A DNA stretch of 64,000 nucleotides from Gonatopus flavifemur (Eukaryota > Arthropoda > Insecta > Hymenoptera > Dryinidae): assembly GCA_018340375.1 (NCBI GenBank), contig JAFFJZ010000046.1, forward strand, positions 1,550,001 to 1,614,000, written 5' to 3'. Shown here piece after piece: positions 33,030 to 44,542 of the stretch; within the stretch, counting starts at the first letter, position 1, and every line of letters starts with the position of its first letter. The notes below the pieces were generated by a model. It worked only from the letters and a program-made list of their open reading frames with translations. It ran no database searches and was not told where the DNA came from. The position numbers were made by a program, and so were the translations under genes.

Positions 33030-33281
33030 TGAAGGGTCGACGGTCTAAACCTGTTAACTGATATTTCAGAAATTTCACACGGCGAAGAAAGAACGTTAGC
33101 ATTTCTTTAATTTTTGATATTTTCCTAGTCTATGAAAAGTTTTCTCTTCGGGTTACAAGGGTGAATGATACTTCCAAATTTCAGATCATTTGAATAAAAA
33201 TTGAAAGATCTGGATCAACTTTTCTTCGCCGTGTAAAATTTCTGAAATGTCAGTTAACAGGTTTAGACCATCGACCCTTCA
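33030..33281. mobile_element. 252-bp MITE, ~68-bp inverted repeats, TA target
   Basis: TGAAGGGTCGACGGTCTAAA at the left is mirrored by TGAAGGGTCGATGGTCTAAA at the right, both flanked by TA. Arms share the segment through CACGGCGAAGAAA. No coding. Confidence 0.85.
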
Positions 33282-33653
33282 TATAGATTATGCTATACAC
33301 CACATGAAATTCAATGTACAATGTGTATGAACTTCAATTCATGCACGTATTTGAAAAAACTTTCCAGAAAATACATTAAAATTAATGCAGAACTTTGTCA
33401 CAGTGTTGTTGAATTCTGATGAGGATCTGATATGCTGAAACATGGGTTGATATTATTACGGGTTAATATCACCCTGTGTCCAAAAAATTTTGAGGAATTT
33501 TCTGAAACGTACCACAAACGTTAGGAACCTTTCAGAATTATGGGAGTTTGAATATATGAAAGTAATACTCTTGGAGTATCAGAAATAAATTTTGTTATAT
33601 TTTTGAAATACAAAATGGCAGCACATCAGCATACTCAACAAAGTGTGCTTATT

Positions 33654-33974
33654 CAAATGGGCTTACCGCTACAGGTCACAATTATGAATGTAGAACGAAA
33701 AACCGAAAACTCTCTTAAAATATAGTCTAAAATCTAATGAACATCCTACGATTTTTCTAAAAAATTGATTGACAAAATAACGGCATCGATTTGAATTTTT
33801 TTTTCCACTTTTGTTTTTGATGAATTGGTCGAAAATTCTTTTTTCAAATCTGTCGGATTCAATTTATCGAAAGAATCCTACGACAATTCACTAGATTTTG
33901 AACTATATTCAGAGAAAATGTTTGGTTCTTTGTTCTAAATTCATAATTGTGACTTGCAGCGGTACGCCCATGTG
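33654..33974. mobile_element. ~320-bp MITE with inverted repeats
   Basis: CAAATGGGCTTACCGCTACA on the left; mirrored right end CACATGGGCGTACCGCTGCA. Arms share GTCACAATTATGAAT and TAGAACAAAGAAC-like phrases for about 90 bp. Non-coding. Confidence 0.75.
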
Positions 33975-34086
33975 GATTAGACTTTTGTTCCCTTGTTGGA
34001 GAGAAGCTTTGTGATCGTTTCGAAGCATCGAACAATTATCTGTCTCCGAAACGAAAATCTCTCAGATCACAATGGTCTCCGAAGCT

Positions 34087-34690
34087 CTATCCTATTTCTT
34101 TACCAGGTTTGTTACCTTTCGTTTTGTTCGCTTCATCCCCGTATCGTGGCATCTCACATAAAGGTTCTTCATCACCGTTATCATCATCACCGTGATCATC
34201 ATCATTGTTATCATTATCATTCGTAGGTTCCTGTTTTGAATGTTTTTGTGTGACCAGAACATCTTCAAAGTTCACTGATGGAAGATCACACAAAGCAATT
34301 TGTCCTTCATCTGTAACAATGATGCGAAATGAGAATTTCATGTTATCAATTCATATTTTACATTTATTATCTTCCGCATTTTCATATTCGTTCACAACAC
34401 TGATGCCTGTTTGACTGTTGACTGATGACTGAAGATGGATATTTTGATCAAGGTTTCCTACGCAATAATCTTCATAAAATTCAACTTTCCTGGCATCATC
34501 AGATTTGTGATTAAGCGAAATGTTTATGCGGCCTCCATCATTACTGTCGTGCGAAATAGATGCTGCAGATTCTGGCGTCATCATCACACATGCACTTTTT
34601 CTTTTCCCTCCAGATATTCTCTCAGACCGATTATTTTGAACATTATTATGCTCATCTATAATTTTTGTGAGAATTCTAATGTCATTCTAT
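34087..34690 (-). pseudogene. Unrecognised exon or pseudogene with acidic tract
   Basis: A continuous minus frame of about 200 codons has a single in-frame TGA (34351-34353). It includes NRSERISGGKRKS, the segment MKFSFRIIVTDEGQIALCDL, and an Asp/Asn-rich stretch (NDNDNNDDDHGDDDNGDEE) produced by a tatcat-type repeat. It ends at CCTG|GTAAAG, which could be a splice donor. No domain recognised. Confidence 0.35.
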
Positions 34691-36034
34691 ATTGGACATG
34701 AAATTCATGTCAATTACTTATTCCCTGGTTGCAAGGATCCATTGAGTCTCTTCAAATCTCATTAATTCTTGCCGAATCCCATTAAATCTTGTACAATGTT
34801 TGGATCTCTGTTGGAGATTCTTGTGCATTATCAAATCAATTGACTTCGGGTATATTCCTATAAGGTGGCTCCATCCGGTGGCATTTTTGTTTGCAACAAA
34901 ATACTCGAGACTGAGCGCATAAAAAAGTCTGAAAAACTCAGGGATGAATCTTCAAAGGTTTATCTAGGTCTGTATAGAGCCGGAATTCTGAATTTCGAAG
35001 AAAAGAAAAGAAAAATTTTTCAATTCAGATTCCTGAAATTTCCTTGTCCCAAAAATGAACCACATCATTTCCTATGATCTACAATTCGGAATAATGCACT
35101 ATGTGGACAACGAACCTTCAGATTGATGCACATTCGAGCATCTGAATGTTGGGATTTTGCACCTTCGGGCAAATGAACTTTCGGGACTGTGAGGGTCTAC
35201 CGGGAATGATCGGCTTACGGCGGCTTATTATCGATAGTTTCAAATTTGACCGCTAGTGAGCGATATAATCAGGGAGGACGGCCGGAACCCATACAGCACC
35301 AGAAGGTACTATCAACATCCTTGGAACGTTCTCGGAAACATTGGAATGTTCTCAAAATGTTTCAAGATGTCCAGAAAACGTTGCATGTACATACCAGGGA
35401 CACGCAAATGTCCGTGCGGTCTCATTCAGGTTTTGATGGAATGTTCATGAGACATTTGAAATGAATATTTCATCGTGATTGAAATTGAGCCGAATCCTTC
35501 AACATTCTTCATTTTGAAGTGATAGAAACGAACTGCAGTGGAACCAGTATCGTATTCAATAAATCACACTTGCATCTCTTTAATCCATCCCACGTAATGA
35601 ATTTTTGTTTTGCTTCAATTTGTAGGTTATGTGAATCTTAATATTTTGACTTACTTTTTGATAATCCATATTTTTCAAATAGTTCCAAACTTCTGAATTG
35701 AAATGTTTTGAAATATTCAAGACAAGGTTCATTTTTATAGTTCGATCTTTTAATCCCTTGTGAAACTATGAATATACATGAGGGTCAAGAATGAAATACT
35801 TGGTTTGCATACAATGTTTCGAAAACGTTCTGAGAACGTACCTTGGGATATGTAAACAACGTCCCAAAAACGTGAATCTCAGCATAGCAAGTGAATGTTC
35901 TCAAGACATTTCGAAAACGTGCTTTCTAAAACTCCAATCTGTGGGACTGTTGACACGTTTTTGAAAAGTTTCGAAAACTTTCGGTGCTGTCTGGGAAGTA
36001 TACATAACATTTGAATGTTATATGTGCACATACA
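34691..36034. other. Interval without recognised gene
   Basis: Only short open frames. Phrases such as gaaacgttc/gaacgttct and aaaacgtt recur at 35320-35400 and 35815-35980, suggesting an old low-complexity repeat. Confidence 0.4.
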
Positions 36035-36036
36035 TA

Positions 36037-36880
36037 CAAGGTGTGTCCAAAAAGTAACGAGAATATTCAAATTCCACGGGCTTGGAGAGTCCGCCTGTAT
36101 AAAATTTTTCTTATTCATATATTTTTCTTACATATTTTCTAGCCGCTAACGTTATGGCGTGTTTCTCGAGCTCGGCGATTTTCCTTTGTGAAAAAAAAAT
36201 GGATCAAAGAATTTGTATCCAATTTTGCGTAAAACATGAAATAAAGTGTAGTGAAGTTTGTGAAATGTTAACAAAGGCATATGGTGAGTCTGCTATGAGT
36301 GAAGCAAGGATTTACGAGTGGTATAAGCGTTTCCAAGATGGCCGCGAAAACGTTGAAGATGACGAATGACCCGGACGCCCAAGCACATCAACAACCGATG
36401 AAAACGTGAAAAAAGTGAGAGGAATGGTTATGAACGATCGCCGAATCACAATCAGAGAAGTCGCTGATGATGTTGGCATATCAGTCGGGAAGCAATCCGA
36501 AAAAAACGCCCGGATTTGTGGCAAAACAATTCATGGCTTTTGCACCACGATAATGCACCTGCTCACACTTCATTGCTTGTTCGTGAATCTTTGGCCAAAA
36601 ACAAAACTGTAACGATGCCTCAGCCTCCATATTCGCCAGATATGGCTCCATGTCACTTTTTTATATTCCCAAAAATAAAGAGAACATTAGAAAGCCGTCG
36701 TTTTACAAGCATAGATCACATTAAGAGCGAATCGCTGGGAGAGCTGAAAGCTATTACAAAGATCGAGTTTCAAAAGTGTTTCGAGGATTGGAAAAAGCGT
36801 TGACACAAGTGTATTATATCCAAGGGGGATTATTTTGAAGGGGACAGAATAGATATTGATGAATAAATGAATATTTTTTT
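36037..36880 (+). mobile_element. mariner element with internal deletion and lost right end
   Basis: The left terminus CAAGGTGTGTCCAAAAAGTA is preceded by TA. A matching right terminus was not found; similarity ends near 36880. The transposase lacks its centre. Confidence 0.75.
36199..36803 (+). pseudogene. mariner (DD34D) transposase, centre deleted
   Basis: N-terminal HTH region MDQRICIQFCVKHEIKCSEV, then YEWYKRFQDGRENVEDDE, a TGA where Arg is expected (36367-36369), and GRPSTSTTDENVKKV to VGISVG. A deletion junction near 36490 then joins straight to the segment before the second catalytic Asp: LWQNNSWLLHHDNAPAHTS and PPYSPDMAPCHFFIFPK (the third catalytic Asp is replaced). The first catalytic Asp block and about 150-190 residues are missing. 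Confidence 0.85.
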
Positions 36881-37059
36881 CGTAAAACGAAAATTCATAA
36901 AACGAAAAAAACCCACTCATACAGTCCCGAGGGGCTATCCACTCATGAATAAATCAATTTTGAAACGAGCACCGATCTTCAAATAGAGAATTCAGCAATC
37001 ATCCAACAGCCGGAACCACATAAGAGCCAAGAAGGACTCGAAGGAAGTTGGCAGTCGAG

Positions 37060-37205
37060 CAGAGATGGGCATTTTTCTACTGGGGGAGTACTTTTGGTTC
37101 AAGTAATTTTTTTGTGTGTAAAATATGTTTTCAAAGTAAAATATGTGGTCGGAAAGAGTACTCAAACTAAGAGTACTCCCCCCAGTACAAAAATGTCCAT
37201 CTCTG
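37060..37205. mobile_element. 146-bp hAT-type MITE with 8-bp target duplication
   Basis: CAGAGATGGGCATTTTTCTA at the left is mirrored by CAGAGATGGACATTTTTGTA at the right. Flanks are CAGTCGAG (37052-37059) and CAGTCAAG (37206-37213), 7 of 8 identical. TIR start and duplication size fit hAT. Confidence 0.85.
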
Positions 37206-37210
37206 CAGTC

Positions 37211-37273
37211 AAGTGACTCCCACTGACTGCTAAGTGATTCCCGCTGACTCCCAAGTGATACCCACTGACTGTG
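37211..37273. repeat. Three copies of a 21-bp minisatellite
   Basis: aagtga-tccc-ctgact repeated at 37211, 37232 and 37253. It directly abuts the hAT MITE target site. Confidence 0.8.
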
Positions 37274-37540
37274 GAACCATTAGGACCCAGACAATACTGA
37301 TTTTCCATTGTGTGGAGTATTTCCACTGAATGTCTTAAAGATGTCTGATGCAACAGTTTCCACTGTCCAAAATATCTTCCTTCAAGAAACCCAAAAGATG
37401 TCTTCAGATCTCTTTGAGATTACGTACTGAAAATATCTCGAGGGCAATGAAGACTATTGCATAAGACATCTGTCAGATATCCAATAGCAGTCTCTCAGAC
37501 AGTAAAAATGTTTGCTTATCTGAGGAGTAACTTTTCTATA

Positions 37541-37654
37541 CAGCGTTGCCAGAGTACTACGGTGTACGGACCGTACCCTTCGACGAATCATGAGAAACTT
37601 TTAAACAGGACTCCCAATAAGGAAACCTAAGAAGTTCGTACTCTGGTAACGCTG
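37541..37654. mobile_element. 114-bp MITE, TA target
   Basis: CAGCGTTGCCAGAGTACTAC at the left is mirrored by CAGCGTTACCAGAGTACGAA at the right, both flanked by TATA. Confidence 0.8.
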
Positions 37655-39469
37655 TATACACAGTGTAACGTGCACTGAAATTTTCCAAATTTCTTGCCCC
37701 TAAAAACATTTTTTCTCCATTACTCCCTTGCAATCAATAAGATAGTCAGACAGGACCTACTACTCACAGAGGTCCGTACGCATATGACTAATGAGCGAGA
37801 AACCTGTGAGTAACCCTCACCTTCTCGACGCCCTCAACATCGATACAATAGTATTCTTCTCTTCCGACCCAAACCTGTTAAGAGATATAGTTCTCCGCCT
37901 TACCAACCTCTCAATGCAACCAAGAAGAAACGAAGCGAATTTGCTACGTGAGAGATATTCGGTAATACGAATCCTCGATCAGTTATCGTTGTAAACAATG
38001 GCCGAATCATAAACAACCCCGCATTCCGTAGACGAGTAACTCTACTCTTGTCGCCAAGTCAAATTATTTTCATATTTCAAATACAAGCCTCAATAGCAGT
38101 TTTCATCGAAAACTGAATAAAATGGATGATTCCTTTTATATTTATTCCGACTTCCAGGTGGACATCATAGTAATTATAAGAAACACCCTCTTATCTTCTC
38201 ATACCGCACAACTAATCCCAAGGTATTCCAAAAGAATTCATAATGTATTCACATCATTCCATAGAATTCCGAAAATCAAATACTGAATGAAAACCTGTCC
38301 TTCACGAATTCCCCATGGAAAATAATAGAAATGACCATTTGTTATTCGATACAATCGATTATTTCTTCCATGTATGGAAGACCATTCGTATAAGTGCATT
38401 CTTGTTGCACATAATGGACTCAATATTTCCAAAATTCAGAGCACGTAAAATGACCACTACACCATTCGATAGAATAAAAAGATTTCGGTGAGGGATGAAA
38501 TTATCATGAAATGATTTTATTTCTCTCCCCTAGATAGACTAATAGTTTGTGAGAAACATTTTTATCAATGAATGAACAAGGTATTGATGGAAATCAAAAC
38601 TCTCGTTTTGATCAAATTTTAGGTTGTGAACTTCGTTCATTCCTCATAAATACCTGTAAGACAAAAATTTTCAAGTAATGTATATAAGTCAAGTACACGA
38701 ACGCTCGACGCAGAGCAACGCGAGACATCGAGAGTTGGGTGCAAGATAAAAAAATCAGATGATTTCGAAGATGATTAAGTTCATGATTCAACACCTCGAC
38801 AGCCTCTAGGAGCAGTGATTTCAATTCCTCATTGGTGCGGACAAGAACATTTCCCACCAAGAGACCCTTGACCAATCATTGTCTTAGAAGAAAGCTCGAA
38901 CCCTTCAAATACGGCGAGTTTTGGCTAATGAATTAACAATATTTCTTCGCCTCGCGACAACGCATATAATATTCACTGTTACTTCAAACTTCTTTTTCTC
39001 CAACCCACTAAACCAGGAACACACGTTCAACCCGTGTATCACCTAACATCATATTTTTTTGAAAAGAAAAGAACATAGTCCTCTTCAGGACTTTTCGAAA
39101 TTATAAATATTTTGAAAAATCCAACTCTGCGGTCCTGAGTTACGAAAACCAGGTCCACAAGCAGAGAGCGCAATCCACCCAGAACGAGATTAGTTTCTTT
39201 GAGAAACTCTGGGGAAACAAACAGTAAGTGGATTTTCTCCACAATTCGGGGGGAAAAGGAACCTTGTTTCCTTTTTTCTGTTCTCTTCTTTTTTTCTTCT
39301 CACCAGTGTTTTTGTGTTTTTTTTGTGCGTGCTTTTATCCTTCCTTGTGGAAAGTGATTTTTTTTGTAATGGAAAGAATTTAATGGAAACCACCTTCCTT
39401 TTTCCTCTTTTATTAGAATTTTCTTTCAAAATCATCGCAATTCAACTCGAGTCAACTTCAACGTTTTTT
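37655..39469. other. Interval without recognised gene
   Basis: Several 60-90-codon frames on both strands (e.g. 38612-38875 minus, 39039-39242 minus) show no domain. ATGAGCGAGAAACCT|GTGAGT at 37791 could be a tiny first exon but nothing links it to a downstream exon. Confidence 0.35.
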
Positions 39470-39736
39470 ATAGTGAGGGACCGGGTGAACAAAAGGATAA
39501 CTCAAATTCGAAGATCAATTCGTAGCATTCATCAGCGCATCGCGGAACGGGATGAGAAGGCAGACCGCGGTGATCTTCCCCCTCCGGGATCCAAACTAAG
39601 AATTTTTCTGAGAAACGGGGCGTGAGATGACAAAAATCTCGTTCGTTATACAAGAGAGCTAGAAAACTTAAACTTATTCCTAGCATCTCTTGATATTAGA
39701 GGCGAACTTTTCGCTCCTAAAGAAAATTGGGATTAA
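39470..39736 (+). pseudogene. Unrecognised basic/helical ORF interrupted by one TGA
   Basis: The frame contains VNKRITQIRRSIRSIHQRIA, DRGDLPPPGSKLRIFLRNGA, then TGA (39623-39625). It continues in the same frame with DDKNLVRYTRELENLNLFLA, SLDIRGELFAPKENWD and TAA. Coding-like composition on both sides of the stop suggests a recently broken gene or stop readthrough. It resembles a small retroelement gag or coiled-coil protein, but no family is recognised. Confidence 0.4.
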
Positions 39737-39994
39737 CAACCCAGTATTCTACAATCACATCTCCATGAATTCTCCCACAACTCATTCCAAACACTAATTA
39801 CTATCCCAACCTTGTACTTCTGTCAGCATCAGTGCTCGTCGTACAAGGATTCTTTTGAGTAGAGATTTCCTATCCAATTTCTTTTTCCTTATTCCCCTTC
39901 GATCGCAATGAAGCTAACTGAGCGATCCTCTTTCCCCTCCTTCTTTCCCCATACTGACTACATGCGTAAATTTTCATGTATTTCAGGAGGACGG

Positions 39995-40060
39995 ATATCT
40001 CTCTCTTTCTATTCGTATATCTCTCTCTTTCTATTTGTATATCTCTCTCTTTCTCTACGA
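39995..40060. repeat. Three copies of a 22-bp CT-rich minisatellite
   Basis: atatctctctctttctat..gt at 39995, 40017 and 40039. Confidence 0.8.
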
Positions 40061-41508
40061 TACTCCCTATTCTTCAACCTTTCTCTTTAACTCCCGTGTT
40101 TAAAGGGTATATACATATGTTTTAACACCTGAAAGAGCATGAATTGAAGAGTTTGATTCTAATATGAGGTCATTCACACGATAGGAAGAACAATCACTTA
40201 CAACTACCGAGTAACCCTCGGAGTACAAGCTGATTGCGCTTCTAGAAGAAAGCCACGATTTCCTCTGTCAAATGAGATGTTCTTTCCCTAGATCATTAAT
40301 TTTCATTGGGTAACCCCCAAAGAAATTTATTGGTCAATCAAAAATTATAAACCAACTTTCGATGTCCTAAAATATTTTCTTCTCATTACATGAACACTAG
40401 TTAAACGATTTAATTAAATATTTTATAAAATATCATATGATTATATTTCCTAGCACCCTAAATATTATAAATGAACAAACTTTTCATTCTCTTTTCTTTT
40501 TTGGAATAAACAGATATCAATTTCAACATATATGAAACGGTTTTCATTGAGAAACATCCTACCCTGGTCCTTGTATAGGTCAATCCTATCTAAAGCGGGG
40601 TGATCAAAGGGGTTGTCAAACTTGATTTGGCAATTCCTTAAAATAATCGTGCGTTATTGAGAAGTTCACTGACTTTTGACGTAACAACGGAATGCGGGAA
40701 ATAACGTTTGGATCTGAATGAATGTAATTAGATCTCATCAAATCTAAAAATTGAGAATATATCTATTTGAATGTACATATATCTACTTACATCTATGTAA
40801 ATTCAGAGCAACTAAGATTTCACGTCAATTCATCGCAATCTGCGTGCGTCAACTGCCCATTTCCTTCACTTTACGAGGTTTCTGAGGATCGAGTATTTTT
40901 CGAAGAAATCAATTGAATCTCCATAGATCTAAATAAATTTATGTCGACCTGCAGAGCATCAATTTTTGCACTCTTTTAGATGTACGTAAATCTAATCCGT
41001 TAGATCTGAATCATTTCTCCCCGGGAATCAAATCGAATCAAATGGCATTATTTCAACGAATCTTTATGACTCACAGTGAACAGCCCCTCGTACAGTCCCT
41101 TGTGAGAATTTGACTTTGGTTCGCCAAATGGGTCATGCAGCTGAACTAGCAGTCAAGAGTAAGCAGTCGATTACTGTACTTTCTGATTGAATTCGATTCG
41201 AATATTTTTCATATCAGAAAGTGATTAAGCAACTTTCAATCCGGCGTTTTTGCTACTTAAATACTTGATAAAATTATTCCATCAAAAGTTACGTCAATTG
41301 GCTACCCGCTTTTGGCCACTAGTTCCAGCTTCATGCTACGTGTACAACAACATCGTGATGTTGACGTCTACATTGACATCGCACGAGGAAATTAGACACC
41401 CGCAAGACGCATGCACCAGGCCCGTTTGGTGAATCAAAATAAAAATTTTTACTAGGGGCGCATTGGTATCGATGTATTCATCAACACTTTTCAATTGAGT
41501 ATACATAG
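40061..41508. other. AT-rich interval, no gene seen
   Basis: A diffuse inverted pair with GATCT/TAGATCT phrases spans about 40690-41025 (gcgggaaat..ggatctgaa on the left, gatctgaatcatttctccccggg on the right). It is similar to 21945-21995 and probably an old MITE. Confidence 0.4.
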
Positions 41509-41510
41509 TA

Positions 41511-41605
41511 CAGTCGGTGTAAGAAGTTCGTTTCCAGTTCTAACGGAAATATCTTTGAAAAATATCTCATCACTGTTTTTTGAACATTTGTACATTATCA
41601 GAATG
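41511..41605. mobile_element. Left half of a small inverted-repeat element split by gypsy
   Basis: CAGTCGGTGTAAGAAGTTCG, preceded by TA, with TTTCCAGTTCTAACGGAAAT. The mirrored half is at 56926-57046. The two arms match over about 55 bp. The gypsy element sits between them. Confidence 0.8.
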
Positions 41606-41831
41606 TGTAACATAAGTGTTGCAAGAACAGAGTAGAAGGGGGCGCGAACGAGGAGGTAGAGGGGGCAGCAGCGGCAAGACTTGTAATGAGTCAAGGCGGC
41701 AAAGGACAGTTCGTCTCAGGTTCTCGCTACGCTAAGTAATCCGAAATCCCTAGTGTTCGCACGCCCTACGAGGCCATCCGAGAGTACAGAGAAATTCACT
41801 CTTTGGGACAATAAAACGCTGTACTACGAGT
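41606..41831 (+). repeat. 5' LTR, first part
   Basis: Begins TGTAACATAAGTGTTGCAAG. Aligns with 53035-53262 (ctaacataagtgtt, gttcgtctcaggttctcgct). Broken at 41831 by the hAT-like element; the rest is at 46221. Confidence 0.85.
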
Positions 41832-42171
41832 CAGGGCGGGCCGAAAAAACAAAAAGTGATGGAATCGTTTGGCCTCGGTGCGGGAATGCTTCCATTTGGG
41901 ATCAGTCATAACTGTGTGGAACCTCAGTTCTGTGAGTCAACATCTTCGATTCCGGCAAGAGCCTTGAAAATTCGAAATTCAGCAAAAATCATAACAATTC
42001 TTTATAAACCAATTTTTTATCTTCTGAACCTTGCCTCTGGTCATTATTCGTGAGAAAAACTCTTCATTCGTCTCAATACATTCAGAATAATAACTTTGTT
42101 CGATCAATCATTGGATAAAACTATGAACAATCAACTGAAATACATGGAAATTGGTATAATTTGGATGAAGT

Positions 42172-43798
42172 GGAAGCTGTCGGCCGCGGGCTGTCGGCCG
42201 CAGGGGTTATGTTTTGGCTGGGACTGTACCTGAACAAAACGACCGAACTATTTGGGTATTTTCTCCATAAAAACATGCTGAAATTAGATAATGATGATAT
42301 CTAAAGATATGAATTTGTAGTATTTGAGCCGAGGAATTCGAAAATGAAAGATTTTTCACGATACGAGGTCGTTTTCATAGGATTTTTTTTCAGAGAAACG
42401 AGGAGTTATATATTGGTTCTAACGAATTTCATCACCTACTGATGAGACGACGTCCGATTCGGAGGATAAAATGCATCAATCCTTATAGAAAATTATCCAA
42501 GGAATCCAATGGTGTATGGCTCATTCCGGTACGCGGCCTTCTTCATGGAGTTTTCGTCGAGAGAAGGGGAGATTTTTGTGAATTTCCACAGAATTTGCAT
42601 GAATTTCGTTATTTAAAGACAAGTCGACGTCCGATTCTTAGGGTAAAATCTATGGATTCTCATGAGGAATTGTCTGCAGGATCCAGTAATGTACGGCTCA
42701 TTCCGGTACGCGGCCTTTTTTATGCAGTTTTCGTCGAAAAAAGGCGAGAATTTTGTCAATTTGCACACAATTTGCATGAATTTCGTTATTTACAGACAAG
42801 TCGACGTCTGATTCTTGGGGTAAAATCTATGGATTATCATGAGGAATTGTCTGCAGAATCCAGTGATATACGGCTCGTTCTGGTACGCGGCCGTGTTCTT
42901 GATTTTTCACGCCAAAAGTCGATTCTGCAGACGATTCCTCATGAGGATTCATAGATTTTACCCCAAGGATCGAACTTCGACTTGTCTTTAAATAACGAAA
43001 TTCATGCGGATTCTGTGGAAATCGACAAAAATCTCCCCTTCTCTCGACGAAAACTCCATGAAAAAGGCCGCGTACCGGAATGAGCCATACACCATTGGCT
43101 TCCTTGGATAATTTACTATAAGGATTGATGCATCTTATCCTTCCAATCGAACGAGAACCCTGCAGCCGATGGAAGAATTCGCATATGTATTGATAATTCC
43201 GTGAAATACCAGTCAACGACTTTTGGCGTGAGAAATCAAGAACACGGCCGCGTACCGGAATGAGCTGTATATCACTGGATTCTGCAGACAATTCCCCATG
43301 AGGATCCATAGATTTCACCCCAAGAATCGGACGTCGACTTGTCTTCAAATAACGAAATTCATGTAAATTCTGTGGAAATTCACAAAAATCTCCCCTTTCC
43401 TCGACGGAAACTCCATGAAAACGGCCGCGTACCAAAATGAATCATATACCATCGGATTCCTCAGACAAAATCCTATAAGAATTGATGCATTTTATCCTCC
43501 GAATCGGACGTCGTCTCATCAGTACGTGATGAAATTCGTTAGAACCAATATATAACTCCTCGTTTCTCTGCAAAAATCGCTATGAAAACGACCTCCTATC
43601 GTGAAAAATCTTCCATTTCCGAATTCCTCGTCTCAAATACCACAAATTCATATCTTTAGATATCATCATTATCTAATTTCAGCATGTTTTTATGGAGAAA
43701 ATACCCAAATAGTTCGGTCGTTTTGTTCAGGTACAGTCCCAGCCAAAACATAAACCCTGCGGCCGACAGCCCGCGGCCAACAGCTTCCTATTCATCAA
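42172..43798. mobile_element. 1,627-bp palindromic element with internal 177-bp repeats
   Basis: GGAAGCTGTCGGCCGCGGGC at the left is mirrored at the right (GGAAGCTGTTGGCCGCGGGC). Arms run several hundred bp toward a centre near 42960. Each arm carries copies of a 177-bp repeat. No transposase. Nested inside the hAT-like element between its left end and its gene. Confidence 0.85.
42450..42954 (+). repeat. 177-bp tandem repeat with open frame (left arm)
   Basis: cgtccgattc / cgtctgattc recurs at 42451, 42628 and 42805, exactly 177 bp (59 codons) apart. This keeps a 170-codon frame open with repeated RLIPVRGL, FCEFPQNLHEFRYLKTSRR and KSMDSHEEL. Mirrored units lie in the right arm (e.g. near 43325 and 43503). 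The frame is probably a by-product of repeat length, since it has no known domain and ends inside the palindrome. Confidence 0.75.
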
Positions 43799-44542
43799 TT
43801 TGGCTGACATTCAAATATTTTCCTGCAAGCGATTTATGCCTACCTTCATCCATGTATAACAATAAAGTCAACACACCACATGAAGGTGTCTGCATTAGAG
43901 TTTGTTCGCCGTGAACAAGGGAACTTCTCTTCGATACAATAAACAATCGATCATTTGCGCATCGATTCCCGTAGTTATGGAGGTATTACATCAGCTAACC
44001 TTCCCGTGATCTTATATCCAGCGACCTTCTTGAAGCGACGTGACAGATTCCGTGATTTGTTTCCCTGAACATTGTTCGTGATTTCAGTTTTCAAACATAG
44101 TGATATAATATCTCGGATCCTGTGAACTTGAATGAGTGAGATGAACAATGAATATCGATGAAAGATCAAAGTTCACCTTTCGGGGATCTGTTCAGTGTTC
44201 TCTCTTCGGCTCGCCGGTTGATTTCAGTTCTCAAAGAGTCCTCCCAACATACAAAAATGTGATTTCTCGTTGTTCGTATGAACGGTGGAAATTGAGCTGT
44301 GAGCAAGGCGAAAAAACAGGTGGCGATAGGGAACCACAATGTTCAATTATTGCAGAAACAGTTGTCACAAAGTTAGAGAGAATGTATAAGGCAGCCTGTA
44401 TTCCAACAGTTTCCCGACTGGATTATCACTATGATTCAGTCGAATCATAAAAAATACACTGGGATTAGGGATGTATTGAAACGGACAAATCAAAGTTAAA
44501 CAGTGAGAGAGAAACAAATCCTTCAAAACTGATGCTGAAAAG

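Noticed and set aside
42827..43435. 202-codon minus frame as a gene
   Set aside because: It is the mirror of the left-arm repeat frame in the palindrome; openness follows from the 177-bp unit.
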